Below are positions 26,126 through 35,602 of a stretch of DNA of 51,459 bases, one piece after another (the first letter of the stretch is position 1; every line of letters begins with the position of its first letter). The notes beneath the pieces were generated by a model. The model did not search any database and was not told the DNA's origin. It saw only the letters and a program-made list of their open reading frames with translations. The stretch is from Bacteroidales bacterium (GTDB taxonomy: Bacteria; Bacteroidota; Bacteroidia; Bacteroidales; UBA12077). The translations under genes were made by a program, and so were the position numbers. The stretch covers positions 1 to 51,459 of the forward strand of contig WTBR01000008.1 in the NCBI GenBank assembly GCA_013138975.1, given 5' to 3'.

Positions 26126-29100
26126 TTACTCCATTTGTTTATAAATAGGGAAAGTAACAAAAAAGGAAGTTTTCCCAACTACGCCTGTTGTCATGTTCTC
26201 CAGAGCTGTTTCATACCAAATTTCTCCACCAGCATTTTCTACAATATTCTTAACAATTGCTAACCCAAGTCCCATTCCACTTGTTTTTGTAGTAAAGTTG
26301 GGTATAAATAACTTTTCTTTTAACTCATCAGGAATACCTTTTCCATTATCAGTAATACATATCTTTATGTAATCTTTTATTTGTTCGACCTTAATTTTTA
26401 TTACTGCATCCCTTTCTTTAGGAACAGCTTGTATTCCATTTTTAATTAAATTACTAAATACAATTAGCAACTGTTCTTTATCTGCATATACATATAACTC
26501 TTCAATATCATTAAAATCGGTATCGAATTTAACATTTTTGGTATTCTCAAATAAGTGGATTATATCAGCTAATTTGTTGAAAATATTAACTTCTTCAGCT
26601 TTTGCTCTGGGCATCTTTGCGAAATTTGAAAACTCAGTAGCAATCTTAGATAAACTATTAATTTGGCTTATTAAAGAGTTTGTAAATTTCTCTAATCGAA
26701 CATCAAAATCAGGAGCTCCCTCTTTCCATACTTTATGCAAATATTGTACAGAAAGCTTCATGGGTGTTAAAGGATTTTTAATTTCATGAGCAATTTGCTT
26801 CGCCATTTCCCGCCAGGCAGATTCTCGTTCAGATTTAGCTAATTTTTCTGCATTTTCGGAAAGCTCGCTTACCATTCTGTTGTATTCCTTTATTAATCCT
26901 CCAATTTCGTCTTTACCTGAATAAAGAATTGGCTCATTTTTCTTTCCCAAATCAATAGCTCTAAATCGTTCCTGTATTAATTGTAAGGGTTTTGTGATTT
27001 TATTTGAAACGAAAATGGCAACTATAACAGAAATTAATATTAAGAAGAAATATATATTAACTACTGCCACAACAATTGTATAAATTTCTTTTTTTAACGC
27101 ACTTTGCTTTGTAAAGTATGGAAGATTTAAATATGCCAAAAGTTCTTTATCATCATTTCGAAAAGGAACATAGGCAGAGTAATAGCTTAATTCACCAATA
27201 GATTCTTTGTGAATATACTTTCCTCTTTTTTTAATTATCATTTGTCTATAAGCTTCTAAATTCATTTTGTTACCCATCAAGCCTTTTTCAAAAACTTGTG
27301 ATCGTGACGAAGCCAATAAATCTCCCTTAACATCATATAAATTAATATCAATATAAAATACACTTGAAAATTTCCTTAATAAATAAGTTAAATAATCAGA
27401 ATCTTCAGAAGTAAGCTCAAAATCACCACCTAATTTATGATTCATTTCGACCAAAACAGATTGAATTTTTTCACCAATACTTTCATATAAGTTTTTTTCA
27501 AATTGATTTATATTATAATATATGGTGCCAAATCCAACGAATATCAGAGACAAGAGTAAAACTCCAATCATTGAAAACTTTATCTTGTTTTTTAAATCAT
27601 AATTAAAATCTTTAATATTATTTGGAAAACCCAATACAAACAATACCAAAGAATAAAGAATATAATAAAACGCAAAAATGTACGAAAACGATGCTAACAC
27701 ATCAATAAAACGAAGTTTCTTATTACTAATAACAATTCTTGTGGAATCATCAATTTTATAAATAAGATGTTCATAATCGGAGTCTTTAACAAAGCAAAAC
27801 TCTGTATCAGAAAGCCAAGTATTCGGAAAAATTAATTGATAAGAAAATCCTCCTGAACGTGTCATCAAATTCCCATCTTTATATTTTGAATAGGAATAAT
27901 CATTCAATATTTTAGAACCATTCATTCTACTATCTAACAATAATTCAGGATATCCCAACTCATGATTAACAAGTTTTGAATCTAAAGAGATAAATAATGA
28001 GACTTCATTTTGCCATTCAGGTTTTTTAAAAATAAATTGTCCTATATAACTTATTCTGCCATTTAAATTATCGAGAAAATAAAACCTACTATTTTGTAGT
28101 TGAGTTCCATCGACATTTAACAAATTATTAAAAAATGGATAACAATCTACAATTTCAATAATGCCACTTTGTTCTTCTAGAATTAATTCTAATTCATCAT
28201 TTGGATTACATACAGATATTTGCAGCTTATATTTTCTAAAATAACCACTAAAGTAGTTCATTTGTAAATGCTCAAGAATTGCTCCTTCGTTTTGAAGATG
28301 CCATATTAGCAAATCACTAACAACAGTATCGTTTTCTATTTGCTCTTCAATCCCTTCCAGAAGCATTTCAGCAATTTGATCATGCTCGTTAGCTAAATTT
28401 AAGGCCAGAACCTTTCTTGTTTCCTTGCTTTTTTCTTCGCTTGTATTTGTAATAAAGACGACCGTATATAAAGCTGCGACTAATAGTAATATTATTAAAA
28501 TTGGATATGTATATGTTTTTTTATGAAGCCTTATATAAGCAATGAATAATATTATTGTGCCGTAAAATCCAAACGAAAATAAATTAAATCTAATTGAAAG
28601 TCCATTTACTAATAATCCCATTATAAATAAAAGTGGAATATACAGGAGGATAAAATTTTTAATTTTCATCTGTTTACTGAAAAAAATAAATATTCTATCA
28701 ACAAACAAAAACAACGAACTCAGAAAAAGAACAATTATTACAAATCCTAAAAGGCTATAAACAGATAAATCGAAAAACTGATAAACATTAAAAGAAATAC
28801 TTGAGTGTAAAATTAAACTCTCGAAAAAATAATAAATAACTATAAAGAAAATAAAAGAAAGTGCAACTAATAAAGCCACTACAACATATTTATACACTTT
28901 TCCTTTAGGTATATTAATTCTGAATTCTAAATAAAAAATTAAGAATAAGAAAAATACAAAAAACGAATGCAAAAGAAGGTCGCCAAGTGAAGGTACAAAT
29001 AAAGAAATAGCAAAATGGTGTGGCTGAAACAACTCTGTTTGTTTAAAAACCTGAGGAAGATGATACTCCAACATTATGAATCGAAGTATAACGAGAAACA

Positions 29101-29848
29101 AAGCTATTAGAAGTATACCTATGTTTTTTAACCTTCTCCTTTTTAGTTTATAAATCAATCTTTTTAGTCCAAAAAACAGTACTATGATAGATAAAAAATA
29201 AAAAATACTTGATATTAGAACATTGGTTTTATTATTGATCAGATTTGATTTTATATTGAAAGAAAATAAATAATTATTTTCGTGATCTTCTATTGCATAA
29301 CCACTTGATTTATCTAAAGATATTGAAACAGGAACATCAATTTCATATTCATTAAAAAAATCACTTTTTACAAATTCGTTTTGATAAGAATATTCATTTT
29401 TTAAAAGGATTAATCCAAAAAGCTTATAATTGCCAATAATTTTATGCCTAATTACAAACCATCCATTTTTGAGTTTTGCTACATTACTGTAAAGCTGATT
29501 ATTTACAAAATAATTTTCGACAGGAACCGAATTATCAGTCCAAAACACCAAAGAATCTCCTGAATATCCTAAAAGGATAATCCCTTCACTTTCATATAAA
29601 TTATTTGATATTAACTGCTCATTAAACAACAATTCTTGCAAAGCAACTGAATCCAAACTTGATTCTATCCTACTCAAGATACTGTCAACCTTTTCAGTTT
29701 TTGTTTTTATTACATTTTGAACATGATCAAATTCATCACTTTCATTAGGTTGAAGATGGATTTTTTGTTCAAAAAGAATAGCAAGGCTTAAAAAAAGAAT
29801 CAAACCGAGCATCAATTTAAAGCTAAATATATTTTTAGGAAATTTCAT
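26126..29848 (-). CDS. Very large membrane histidine kinase (NtrY-like)
   Basis: A 1240-residue sensor kinase. The N-terminal half has a first membrane segment (about 11-26), an extracytoplasmic sensory part, and seven or so further segments (between about 212 and 475). A second extracytoplasmic sensor region (about 480-710) and another pair of segments surround a third domain (about 780-900). After a last membrane segment (about 912-937) come HAMP (about 938-990), the HisKA domain with AHEIKNPLTPMKLS near residue 1020 (phospho-His in HEIKNP), and the HATPase domain with DNGKGIP, FTTKTSGMGLGLAI and a terminal FPIYKQ. No response-regulator gene is adjacent, so the partner is elsewhere. It follows rlmH by 49 bases. 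The signal is unknown. Confidence 0.9.
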   Translation of the reverse strand: MKFPKNIFSFKLMLGLILFLSLAILFEQKIHLQPNESDEFDHVQNVIKTKTEKVDSILSRIESSLDSVALQELLFNEQLISNNLYESEGIILLGYSGDSLVFWTDNSVPVENYFVNNQLYSNVAKLKNGWFVIRHKIIGNYKLFGLILLKNEYSYQNEFVKSDFFNEYEIDVPVSISLDKSSGYAIEDHENNYLFSFNIKSNLINNKTNVLISSIFYFLSIIVLFFGLKRLIYKLKRRRLKNIGILLIALFLVILRFIMLEYHLPQVFKQTELFQPHHFAISLFVPSLGDLLLHSFFVFFLFLIFYLEFRINIPKGKVYKYVVVALLVALSFIFFIVIYYFFESLILHSSISFNVYQFFDLSVYSLLGFVIIVLFLSSLFLFVDRIFIFFSKQMKIKNFILLYIPLLFIMGLLVNGLSIRFNLFSFGFYGTIILFIAYIRLHKKTYTYPILIILLLVAALYTVVFITNTSEEKSKETRKVLALNLANEHDQIAEMLLEGIEEQIENDTVVSDLLIWHLQNEGAILEHLQMNYFSGYFRKYKLQISVCNPNDELELILEEQSGIIEIVDCYPFFNNLLNVDGTQLQNSRFYFLDNLNGRISYIGQFIFKKPEWQNEVSLFISLDSKLVNHELGYPELLLDSRMNGSKILNDYSYSKYKDGNLMTRSGGFSYQLIFPNTWLSDTEFCFVKDSDYEHLIYKIDDSTRIVISNKKLRFIDVLASFSYIFAFYYILYSLVLFVLGFPNNIKDFNYDLKNKIKFSMIGVLLLSLIFVGFGTIYYNINQFEKNLYESIGEKIQSVLVEMNHKLGGDFELTSEDSDYLTYLLRKFSSVFYIDINLYDVKGDLLASSRSQVFEKGLMGNKMNLEAYRQMIIKKRGKYIHKESIGELSYYSAYVPFRNDDKELLAYLNLPYFTKQSALKKEIYTIVVAVVNIYFFLILISVIVAIFVSNKITKPLQLIQERFRAIDLGKKNEPILYSGKDEIGGLIKEYNRMVSELSENAEKLAKSERESAWREMAKQIAHEIKNPLTPMKLSVQYLHKVWKEGAPDFDVRLEKFTNSLISQINSLSKIATEFSNFAKMPRAKAEEVNIFNKLADIIHLFENTKNVKFDTDFNDIEELYVYADKEQLLIVFSNLIKNGIQAVPKERDAVIKIKVEQIKDYIKICITDNGKGIPDELKEKLFIPNFTTKTSGMGLGLAIVKNIVENAGGEIWYETALENMTTGVVGKTSFFVTFPIYKQME

Positions 29849-29897
29849 ATAGTAAAATAATCTTTTATTAGGACAAGGTAAGAAAATTATTTATAAT

Positions 29898-30371
29898 TTA
29901 TCGGTGATGATATGGCTCGCCTTTAATAATTGTCATTGCTCTGTATAATTGTTCTGTAAAAATTAATCGTACCATTTGATGCGAAAAAGTCATTCTTGAT
30001 AATGATATTTTGGAATTGCATTTTTTATATACTTCTTCAGAAAAACCATAGGGGCCTCCTATTATAAATATTAAATTTTTTAAGCCTGAAATCATTTGTT
30101 TTTCGATAAATCCAGAAAAATCAATTGATGTATATTCTTTCCCCTTTTCATCTAAAAGAACTACAAAATCACCTGACTTAATAAAATTAAGAATTAACTC
30201 ACCTTCTTTTTGTTTTTGCTGACCCTCAGATAAGTTCTTAGTATTTTTTAAATCAGGAATAATAGACATTTCAAAAGGAATATAATGCTTTAATCTTTTA
30301 ATATAATCATTAACACCCTTGCTCAAAATATCAGAATCAGTCTTACCAATTAACAAAAATTTAATCTTCAT
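29898..30371 (-). CDS. rlmH: 23S rRNA (pseudouridine1915-N3)-methyltransferase RlmH
   Basis: RlmH methylates pseudouridine 1915 of helix 69 in 23S rRNA of assembled 70S ribosomes, using S-adenosylmethionine. The protein has 157 residues, the family length. The SPOUT knot motifs FIIGGPYGFSEEVY and LSRMTFSHQMVRLIFTEQLY and the C-terminus KGEPYHHR are all present. It is divergent from the DUF4783 gene and upstream of the large kinase gene on the same strand. Confidence 0.97.
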   Translation of the reverse strand: MKIKFLLIGKTDSDILSKGVNDYIKRLKHYIPFEMSIIPDLKNTKNLSEGQQKQKEGELILNFIKSGDFVVLLDEKGKEYTSIDFSGFIEKQMISGLKNLIFIIGGPYGFSEEVYKKCNSKISLSRMTFSHQMVRLIFTEQLYRAMTIIKGEPYHHR

Positions 30372-30502
30372 AATTGAACTCTAATTTTTTTATTCATTTA
30401 ATTTTTATAATTTTCGCAAAATAAATGCCAAACTAATTAACGTTGGCATAGTTTATGGTTTGATTTTTGCGGCAATTTATAGCAAACTTAAGAAGATTAA
30501 AA

Positions 30503-30910
30503 ATGAAAACCTTAAAAAAAGTGTTACCATTCTTTATCATATTCTCTTTCATATTTAATTTAGGGTCATTTACTTATAATGATGAAATTCCTAGTGATAT
30601 TGCTATTGCATTTAAAGTTGGAAGTGCAGAAGAACTTGCAAGATACTTTAATAACACAATTGAGCTTGTAATTCTTGACAAAGAAGATGTTTACAGTAAA
30701 ATACAAGCTCAGCAAATTATTGATAACTTTTTTACTGATTACTATCCGAAAAGTTTTGAATTCATTCATCAAGGTGGAAAAGAAGAAACAAAGTTTGCTA
30801 TTGGGAAATTAGTGACATTTAATGGTACATTTAGGGTTACAGTACTTATTAAATTAAAAAATAATAAACCATTTATTCATCAACTCAGAATAGAAACTGA
30901 AAATGACTAA
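30503..30910 (+). CDS. DUF4783-type small exported protein
   Basis: A 135-residue protein with an N-terminal hydrophobic signal (about residues 5-22). The mature part has AFKVGSAEELARYFNNTIEL, a short QQIIDNFFTDYYPKSFEFIH stretch and FNGTFRVTVLIKLKNNKPFI, which resembles the DUF4783/NTF2-like small periplasmic proteins of Bacteroidota. No catalytic motif is visible. I start at the ATG at 30503 rather than the TTG at 30467 because the signal peptide begins there. Its end overlaps the nadC start by 8 bases, so translation is probably coupled. Function is unknown. Confidence 0.78.
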   Translation: MKTLKKVLPFFIIFSFIFNLGSFTYNDEIPSDIAIAFKVGSAEELARYFNNTIELVILDKEDVYSKIQAQQIIDNFFTDYYPKSFEFIHQGGKEETKFAIGKLVTFNGTFRVTVLIKLKNNKPFIHQLRIETEND

Positions 30911-31745
30911 TCGAATTCTTGATGCATTTATAAGCAATGCAATAGCCGAAGATATTGGAGATGGCGACCACTCATCCCTTTCTTGTATACCACCAGCAGA
31001 AACAGGTAAAGCACAATTACTTATAAAACAAGAGGGAATTCTTGCTGGCACTGAAGTTGCAGTAAAAGTATTTAATACCATTGATCCTACTCTTAAAATA
31101 GAACAATTTTTATTTGATGGAGATGAAATTCAAATAGGAGATATTGCGTTTATAGTTGAAGGTAAAACTCAATCAATATTAAAAGCCGAACGCTTAGCGT
31201 TAAATATATTGCAAAGAATGAGTGGAATTGCCACAACAACAAAAATCTATGTTGATAAAATTTCAGGTACTAAAGCAAAAGTTCTAGATACGCGTAAAAC
31301 AACTCCTGGAATGCGTTATCTTGAGAAATTAGCCGTAAAAATTGGTGGTGGCGAAAACCATAGAATGGGTTTATATGATATGATTATGTTAAAAGACAAT
31401 CACATCGATTTTGCAGGAGGAATAGAATCGGCAATTTTAAAAGCCAATGAGTATCTTGATAAAAATCAAAAAAACATTAAAATTGAAATTGAAGCCAGAA
31501 ATCTAACTGAAGTAAAAGAAATACTTAAAATTGGAAAGATTGACAGAATTATGCTCGACAATTTCAATTATGACGAAACTAAAGATGCAGTAAAATTAAT
31601 AAATGGCAGGTTCGAAACAGAATCTTCAGGTGGAATTACCTTGGATACAATTAGAGAATATGCAGAATGTGGAGTAGACTACATTTCGGTTGGTGCATTA
31701 ACTCATCAAATAAAAAGTTTGGATATGAGCTTAAAAGCTATTTAA
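30903..31745 (+). CDS. nadC: Nicotinate-nucleotide pyrophosphorylase (quinolinate phosphoribosyltransferase)
   Basis: NadC converts quinolinate and PRPP to nicotinate mononucleotide in de novo NAD synthesis. The conserved parts are AEDIGDGDHSSL near the start, RLALNILQRMSGIAT, LDTRKTTPGMRYLEKLAV, GGGENHRMGLYDMIMLKDNH and the C-terminal SGGITLDTIREYA and GVDYISVGALTH. Length 280 is normal. It begins inside the end of the DUF4783 gene and is followed 30 bases later by the YihY gene. No nadA or nadB lies in the window. Confidence 0.96.
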   Translation: MTNRILDAFISNAIAEDIGDGDHSSLSCIPPAETGKAQLLIKQEGILAGTEVAVKVFNTIDPTLKIEQFLFDGDEIQIGDIAFIVEGKTQSILKAERLALNILQRMSGIATTTKIYVDKISGTKAKVLDTRKTTPGMRYLEKLAVKIGGGENHRMGLYDMIMLKDNHIDFAGGIESAILKANEYLDKNQKNIKIEIEARNLTEVKEILKIGKIDRIMLDNFNYDETKDAVKLINGRFETESSGGITLDTIREYAECGVDYISVGALTHQIKSLDMSLKAI

Positions 31746-31775
31746 TTTACATCATTATTAGCTTAAAAAATTTAT

Positions 31776-32717
31776 ATGCCCAAACCAAAAACAAAAGAAT
31801 CATTTCCTAAAACCAAGTTTACCATTCTTAAAGAAAAGGCTAAATCCGTTTCTTTTAGGGGTTTTGATGGTGTTTCTTATCTTCATGTTATAAAATTTTT
31901 CCTTTCAGGTTTAAAAAATGGTTTTTTCGCAGTACGTGCTTCTGCTATTGCATTCAATTTTGCTTTAGCAATTTTCCCAACTATGTTATTTTTATTTGCT
32001 TTAATTCCATTTATTCCTGTAGAAAATTTACAACTAGAACTTTTCAATCTAATAAAAGATTTTTTACCTCAAAATGCTTTTCAGTATTTTGAATCAACAC
32101 TTATATCTGTTGTGATGGTTAAAAAAATTGGCGTATTTTCGATTGGTGCATTTGCTAGTTTAATCTTCTCAACCAATGCTGTTCATGTTTTAATACAATC
32201 ATTTAGTAACACATATCACAGTATTGACACTCGAAAATGGATAGCCACGAGAATTGTTTCAACTTTTCTTGTATTTACTATATTTATTTTAATTGCTATC
32301 TCAGTGTTATTAATCACTTTTGGTCAGTTTTTTCTAACAAAACTAGTTGAGTTAGAAATACTACAAATGAATCTTACATACTATTTAATTTATGCGAGTA
32401 AATGGGTCGTTATAATTGCATTATTCTTTTTTTCCATCTCATTCCTTTACTACTTTGCTCCAGCAAATAAATCACAATGGAAATTTATTTCTCCCGGCTC
32501 AACAATAGCAACATTCCTTGCTCTTTTAACTTCGCTTGGATTTTCATATTTTGTAAATAATTTCGGATTATACAATAAATTATATGGTTCTATCGGAACA
32601 ATTATGGTTATCTTATTGTGGTTATATTTTAATTCTATTGCACTAATTCTGGGTTTTGAGCTAAATGCAAGCATAAATAATGCTCAGTTAGATAATGCAA
32701 ACGGAGAAAAACATTAA
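31776..32717 (+). CDS. YihY/BrkB-family membrane protein
   Basis: An integral inner membrane protein of 313 residues with about six predicted segments between residues 50 and 300. The family pattern is visible in FFAVRASAIAFNFALAIFPT near residue 52 and LLWLYFNSIALILGFELNA near the end. The family (once annotated as RNase BN) has no agreed function; older proposals of RNase activity were withdrawn. The stop codon abuts the pdxH start directly, so these two genes are probably translated from one message. Confidence 0.9.
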   Translation: MPKPKTKESFPKTKFTILKEKAKSVSFRGFDGVSYLHVIKFFLSGLKNGFFAVRASAIAFNFALAIFPTMLFLFALIPFIPVENLQLELFNLIKDFLPQNAFQYFESTLISVVMVKKIGVFSIGAFASLIFSTNAVHVLIQSFSNTYHSIDTRKWIATRIVSTFLVFTIFILIAISVLLITFGQFFLTKLVELEILQMNLTYYLIYASKWVVIIALFFFSISFLYYFAPANKSQWKFISPGSTIATFLALLTSLGFSYFVNNFGLYNKLYGSIGTIMVILLWLYFNSIALILGFELNASINNAQLDNANGEKH

Positions 32718-33362
32718 ATGATGGAGAAAAAATATGATAAAATAAATGGTGATTATAATCAAATACCTTTTGGTAAAAATGATGTTAATAAAGATCCATT
32801 TATTGAATTTAGTAAATGGCTCGATGAAGCTATAAGTTTAAAAATAAAAGAACCTACTGCTATGGTGTTATCAACAGTAGGAAATAACAATCAACCATCA
32901 AGCCGAATAGTTCTTTTAAAAGAAATAAAAGATGATAATTTTATCTTTTATACTAATTACGATAGTAAAAAAGGGCATCAAATATCTGAGAATCATTTTG
33001 GAAGCTTACTTTTTTATTGGTCTGAACTTGAAAAACAGGTGAGAATTGAAGGTAGAATTGAAAAAGCATCACAAGAAATATCAGAAGAATATTATTTATC
33101 GAGATCAGCAAAAAGACGAATTGGTGCCTGGGCATCTCCTCAAAGTCAAGAAATTCCAAATCGCAAATATTTGGAAGAAAAGCAAGCTGAATTTGAAGAA
33201 AAACTTAATGGCAGTGTTCCTAAACGACCTGATAATTGGGGAGGTTATATTTTAACTCCGAATATTATTGAATTTTGGAAAGGAAGACCAAATCGTTTGC
33301 ACGATCGAATCGAATATTATTTAGATGGTAGTGAATGGAAGTTAAGAAGACTTGCTCCGTAA
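32718..33362 (+). CDS. pdxH: Pyridoxamine 5'-phosphate oxidase
   Basis: PdxH is an FMN enzyme oxidising pyridoxine/pyridoxamine 5'-phosphate to pyridoxal 5'-phosphate. Family parts seen are PTAMVLSTVGNNNQPSSRIV near residue 45, LKEIKDDNFIFYTNYDSKKG, SELEKQVRIEGRIEKAS, RRIGAWASPQS and the C-terminal EFWKGRPNRLHDRIEY and WKLRRLAP. Length 214 is normal. There are two adjacent ATG codons at 32718 and 32721. Together with nadC it gives this operon a cofactor theme. Confidence 0.96.
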   Translation: MMEKKYDKINGDYNQIPFGKNDVNKDPFIEFSKWLDEAISLKIKEPTAMVLSTVGNNNQPSSRIVLLKEIKDDNFIFYTNYDSKKGHQISENHFGSLLFYWSELEKQVRIEGRIEKASQEISEEYYLSRSAKRRIGAWASPQSQEIPNRKYLEEKQAEFEEKLNGSVPKRPDNWGGYILTPNIIEFWKGRPNRLHDRIEYYLDGSEWKLRRLAP

Positions 33363-33394
33363 AATTAATTATTACTTATTAAAATAAATCAGTT

Positions 33395-35575
33395 ATAAAA
33401 ACTCAAATCCAAAATAACGCAGGTCGATTAAATACTTTTGGAGGTGTTTTCACTCCATCAATCCTTACAATTTTAGGTGTAATAATGTACCTGCGTTTTG
33501 GCTGGGTAGTTGGTAATGTAGGACTTGTTGGCACATTAGCTATTGTAACAATCTCGACCTTAATTACATTTCTTACAGCCTTATCAATTGCTGCAATTGC
33601 AACAAATGCTCCTGTTAAAACAGGAGGTGCATATTACATGATAAGTAGATCCTTAGGAATTGAAATTGGAGGTGCAGTTGGTATTCCATTATATTTGGCT
33701 CAAGCATTTTCTGTTGCCTTGTATATTATTGGATTCTCGGAAAGTTTAGTAAATATATTCCCTTCATTTAACATGAAACTTGTTGGAATAATTACAACAT
33801 TATTATTAGGCACATTATCATTATTTTCAACAAAAGCCGCAATTCGATTGCAATTTATCATATTGGGAGTAATTGTTTTATCCTTACTTTCCTTGTTTTT
33901 TGGTAGTCCTTTAACTGAGGTACAAACAGGAATCTGGAATATTAATACTGAAGACTCAACTAACTTTTGGAAAGTATTTGCAGTTTTTTTTCCTGCGGTT
34001 ACCGGAATTATGGCAGGCGTGAATATGTCGGGAGATTTAAAAGATCCATCGAAATCAATTCCAAAAGGAACATTTTGGGCTATAGGTATTGGTTTTATAA
34101 TTTACATGACGATTCCAGTACTTCTGGCGTTATGGGTTGACTCTTCAAATTTGATAAATGATCCTTTAATAATGTATAAGATTGCATTTTGGGGTGGAGC
34201 AATTTTATTAGGCGTTTGGGGAGCAACACTTTCAAGTGCAGTTGGCAGTTTATTAGGTGCCCCTAGAGTTTTGCAGGCATTAACAAAAGATCATGTTTTA
34301 CCACGTCAGCTTTCTTTCTTAAGTATAAGCTCCGGAGATGAACAAATACCCAGAGCTGCAACTATCTTTACAATTCTGCTGACTTTAATCTTAGTTTATC
34401 TTGGAAATTTAAATACAATCGCTCCTATCCTAACTATGTTTTTTTTAACAACATACGGAATATTAAATGTAACAGCCGGGATAGAGCAATTACTGGAAAG
34501 CCCATCATTCAGGCCTAAATTTAAAGTACACTGGGCATTTTCATTTATAGGTACAATTGGTTGTATTGCTGTTATGTTCTTAATAAATGGAATAGCAACA
34601 ATTATTTCTATTTTCTTTATTTCTATTGTATATATCTGGCTTCGACGCAGACATTTAAAAACCACTTGGGGAGATGTTAGAAGTGGAATGCTACTTCAGA
34701 TAGCACGATATGCCCTTTTACGATTAGATCAAACAAACGATCCAAAAAGTTGGAGGCCAAATATTTTAGTGCTTTCTGGAATGCCTACAAAAAGGTGGCA
34801 TTTAATTGATTTTGCATATGGACTAGTTCAAGAAAAAGGCCTTATAACTGTTGCAACAATATTACCTGAAAGCAAGGTAACTCAAGAAAAAATAATCGAT
34901 TATGAAAAAAATATTTCGGATTATTTAAACGATAAAGATATTCGCACACTTGTTCGGGTAACCAGATCAGACAATCCCTTTACGGGAGCTATTCAGTTGG
35001 TTAACTCTTACGGTTTAGGCTCTTTAGTTCCAAATACAATCCTTCTAGGCGATACCGAAGAAAATGCTCATCATGATGCTTACACACAAATGATTGGTCA
35101 TTTCTATAAATCAAAACGAAATGTTATTGTATTGCAAAATAATTTTATTTTAGATCATCATAAAAATAAGCAAATTGATCTTTGGTGGGGAGGGTTAAAA
35201 GGGAACGGAGGCTTAATGATGATACTAAGCCACTTGGTAAAAAGTAGTCCTCATTGGTTACATATTGATGTGTGTATAAAAATGGTTGTGCCTACCGAAG
35301 AAGCTGCAAAAGGTGCTCGTAAAAACCTGACAAATATTTTGGCTAGTATGCGCATTGGTTTTAGAACTCAAGTAATTGTTTCAAATAAGAAAATATTCTG
35401 GGATATTCTAAATGAAGAATCTGCGAAAAGCGATATGGTTATGCTCGGTCTTAAAGCTCCAGATGAAGATTTTAGCAAATACTACAAACAGTTAAAAGAG
35501 AACACAAGAAGTATAAAAAATAAAATTTTTGTTCTTGCTTCACAAGATATCGAATTCAAAGATATTTTAAATTAA
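33395..35575 (+). CDS. SLC12-type (cation-chloride cotransporter-like) APC transporter, non-standard start
   Basis: A 12-segment APC-superfamily transporter resembling eukaryotic NKCC/KCC proteins. The first segment in this family begins LNTFGGVFTPSILTILGVIM, encoded from about 33428 and upstream of the first ATG (33485). The frame is open from 33383, after a TAA at 33380, and has no ATG, GTG or TTG before 33485. The best natural start is ATA at 33395, giving IKTQIQNNAGRLNTFGGVF. Other parts are KTGGAYYMISRSLGIEIGGA, AVFFPAVTGIMAGVNMSGDL and a C-terminal cytosolic domain (about residues 440-726) as in SLC12. Starting at 33485 would delete half of TM1, so either ATA is used or the start has been lost. 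Transported ions are not readable. Confidence 0.75.
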   Translation: MKTQIQNNAGRLNTFGGVFTPSILTILGVIMYLRFGWVVGNVGLVGTLAIVTISTLITFLTALSIAAIATNAPVKTGGAYYMISRSLGIEIGGAVGIPLYLAQAFSVALYIIGFSESLVNIFPSFNMKLVGIITTLLLGTLSLFSTKAAIRLQFIILGVIVLSLLSLFFGSPLTEVQTGIWNINTEDSTNFWKVFAVFFPAVTGIMAGVNMSGDLKDPSKSIPKGTFWAIGIGFIIYMTIPVLLALWVDSSNLINDPLIMYKIAFWGGAILLGVWGATLSSAVGSLLGAPRVLQALTKDHVLPRQLSFLSISSGDEQIPRAATIFTILLTLILVYLGNLNTIAPILTMFFLTTYGILNVTAGIEQLLESPSFRPKFKVHWAFSFIGTIGCIAVMFLINGIATIISIFFISIVYIWLRRRHLKTTWGDVRSGMLLQIARYALLRLDQTNDPKSWRPNILVLSGMPTKRWHLIDFAYGLVQEKGLITVATILPESKVTQEKIIDYEKNISDYLNDKDIRTLVRVTRSDNPFTGAIQLVNSYGLGSLVPNTILLGDTEENAHHDAYTQMIGHFYKSKRNVIVLQNNFILDHHKNKQIDLWWGGLKGNGGLMMILSHLVKSSPHWLHIDVCIKMVVPTEEAAKGARKNLTNILASMRIGFRTQVIVSNKKIFWDILNEESAKSDMVMLGLKAPDEDFSKYYKQLKENTRSIKNKIFVLASQDIEFKDILN

Positions 35576-35602
35576 ATACCCTTTCTAAATAGAACTATTA
35601 GT

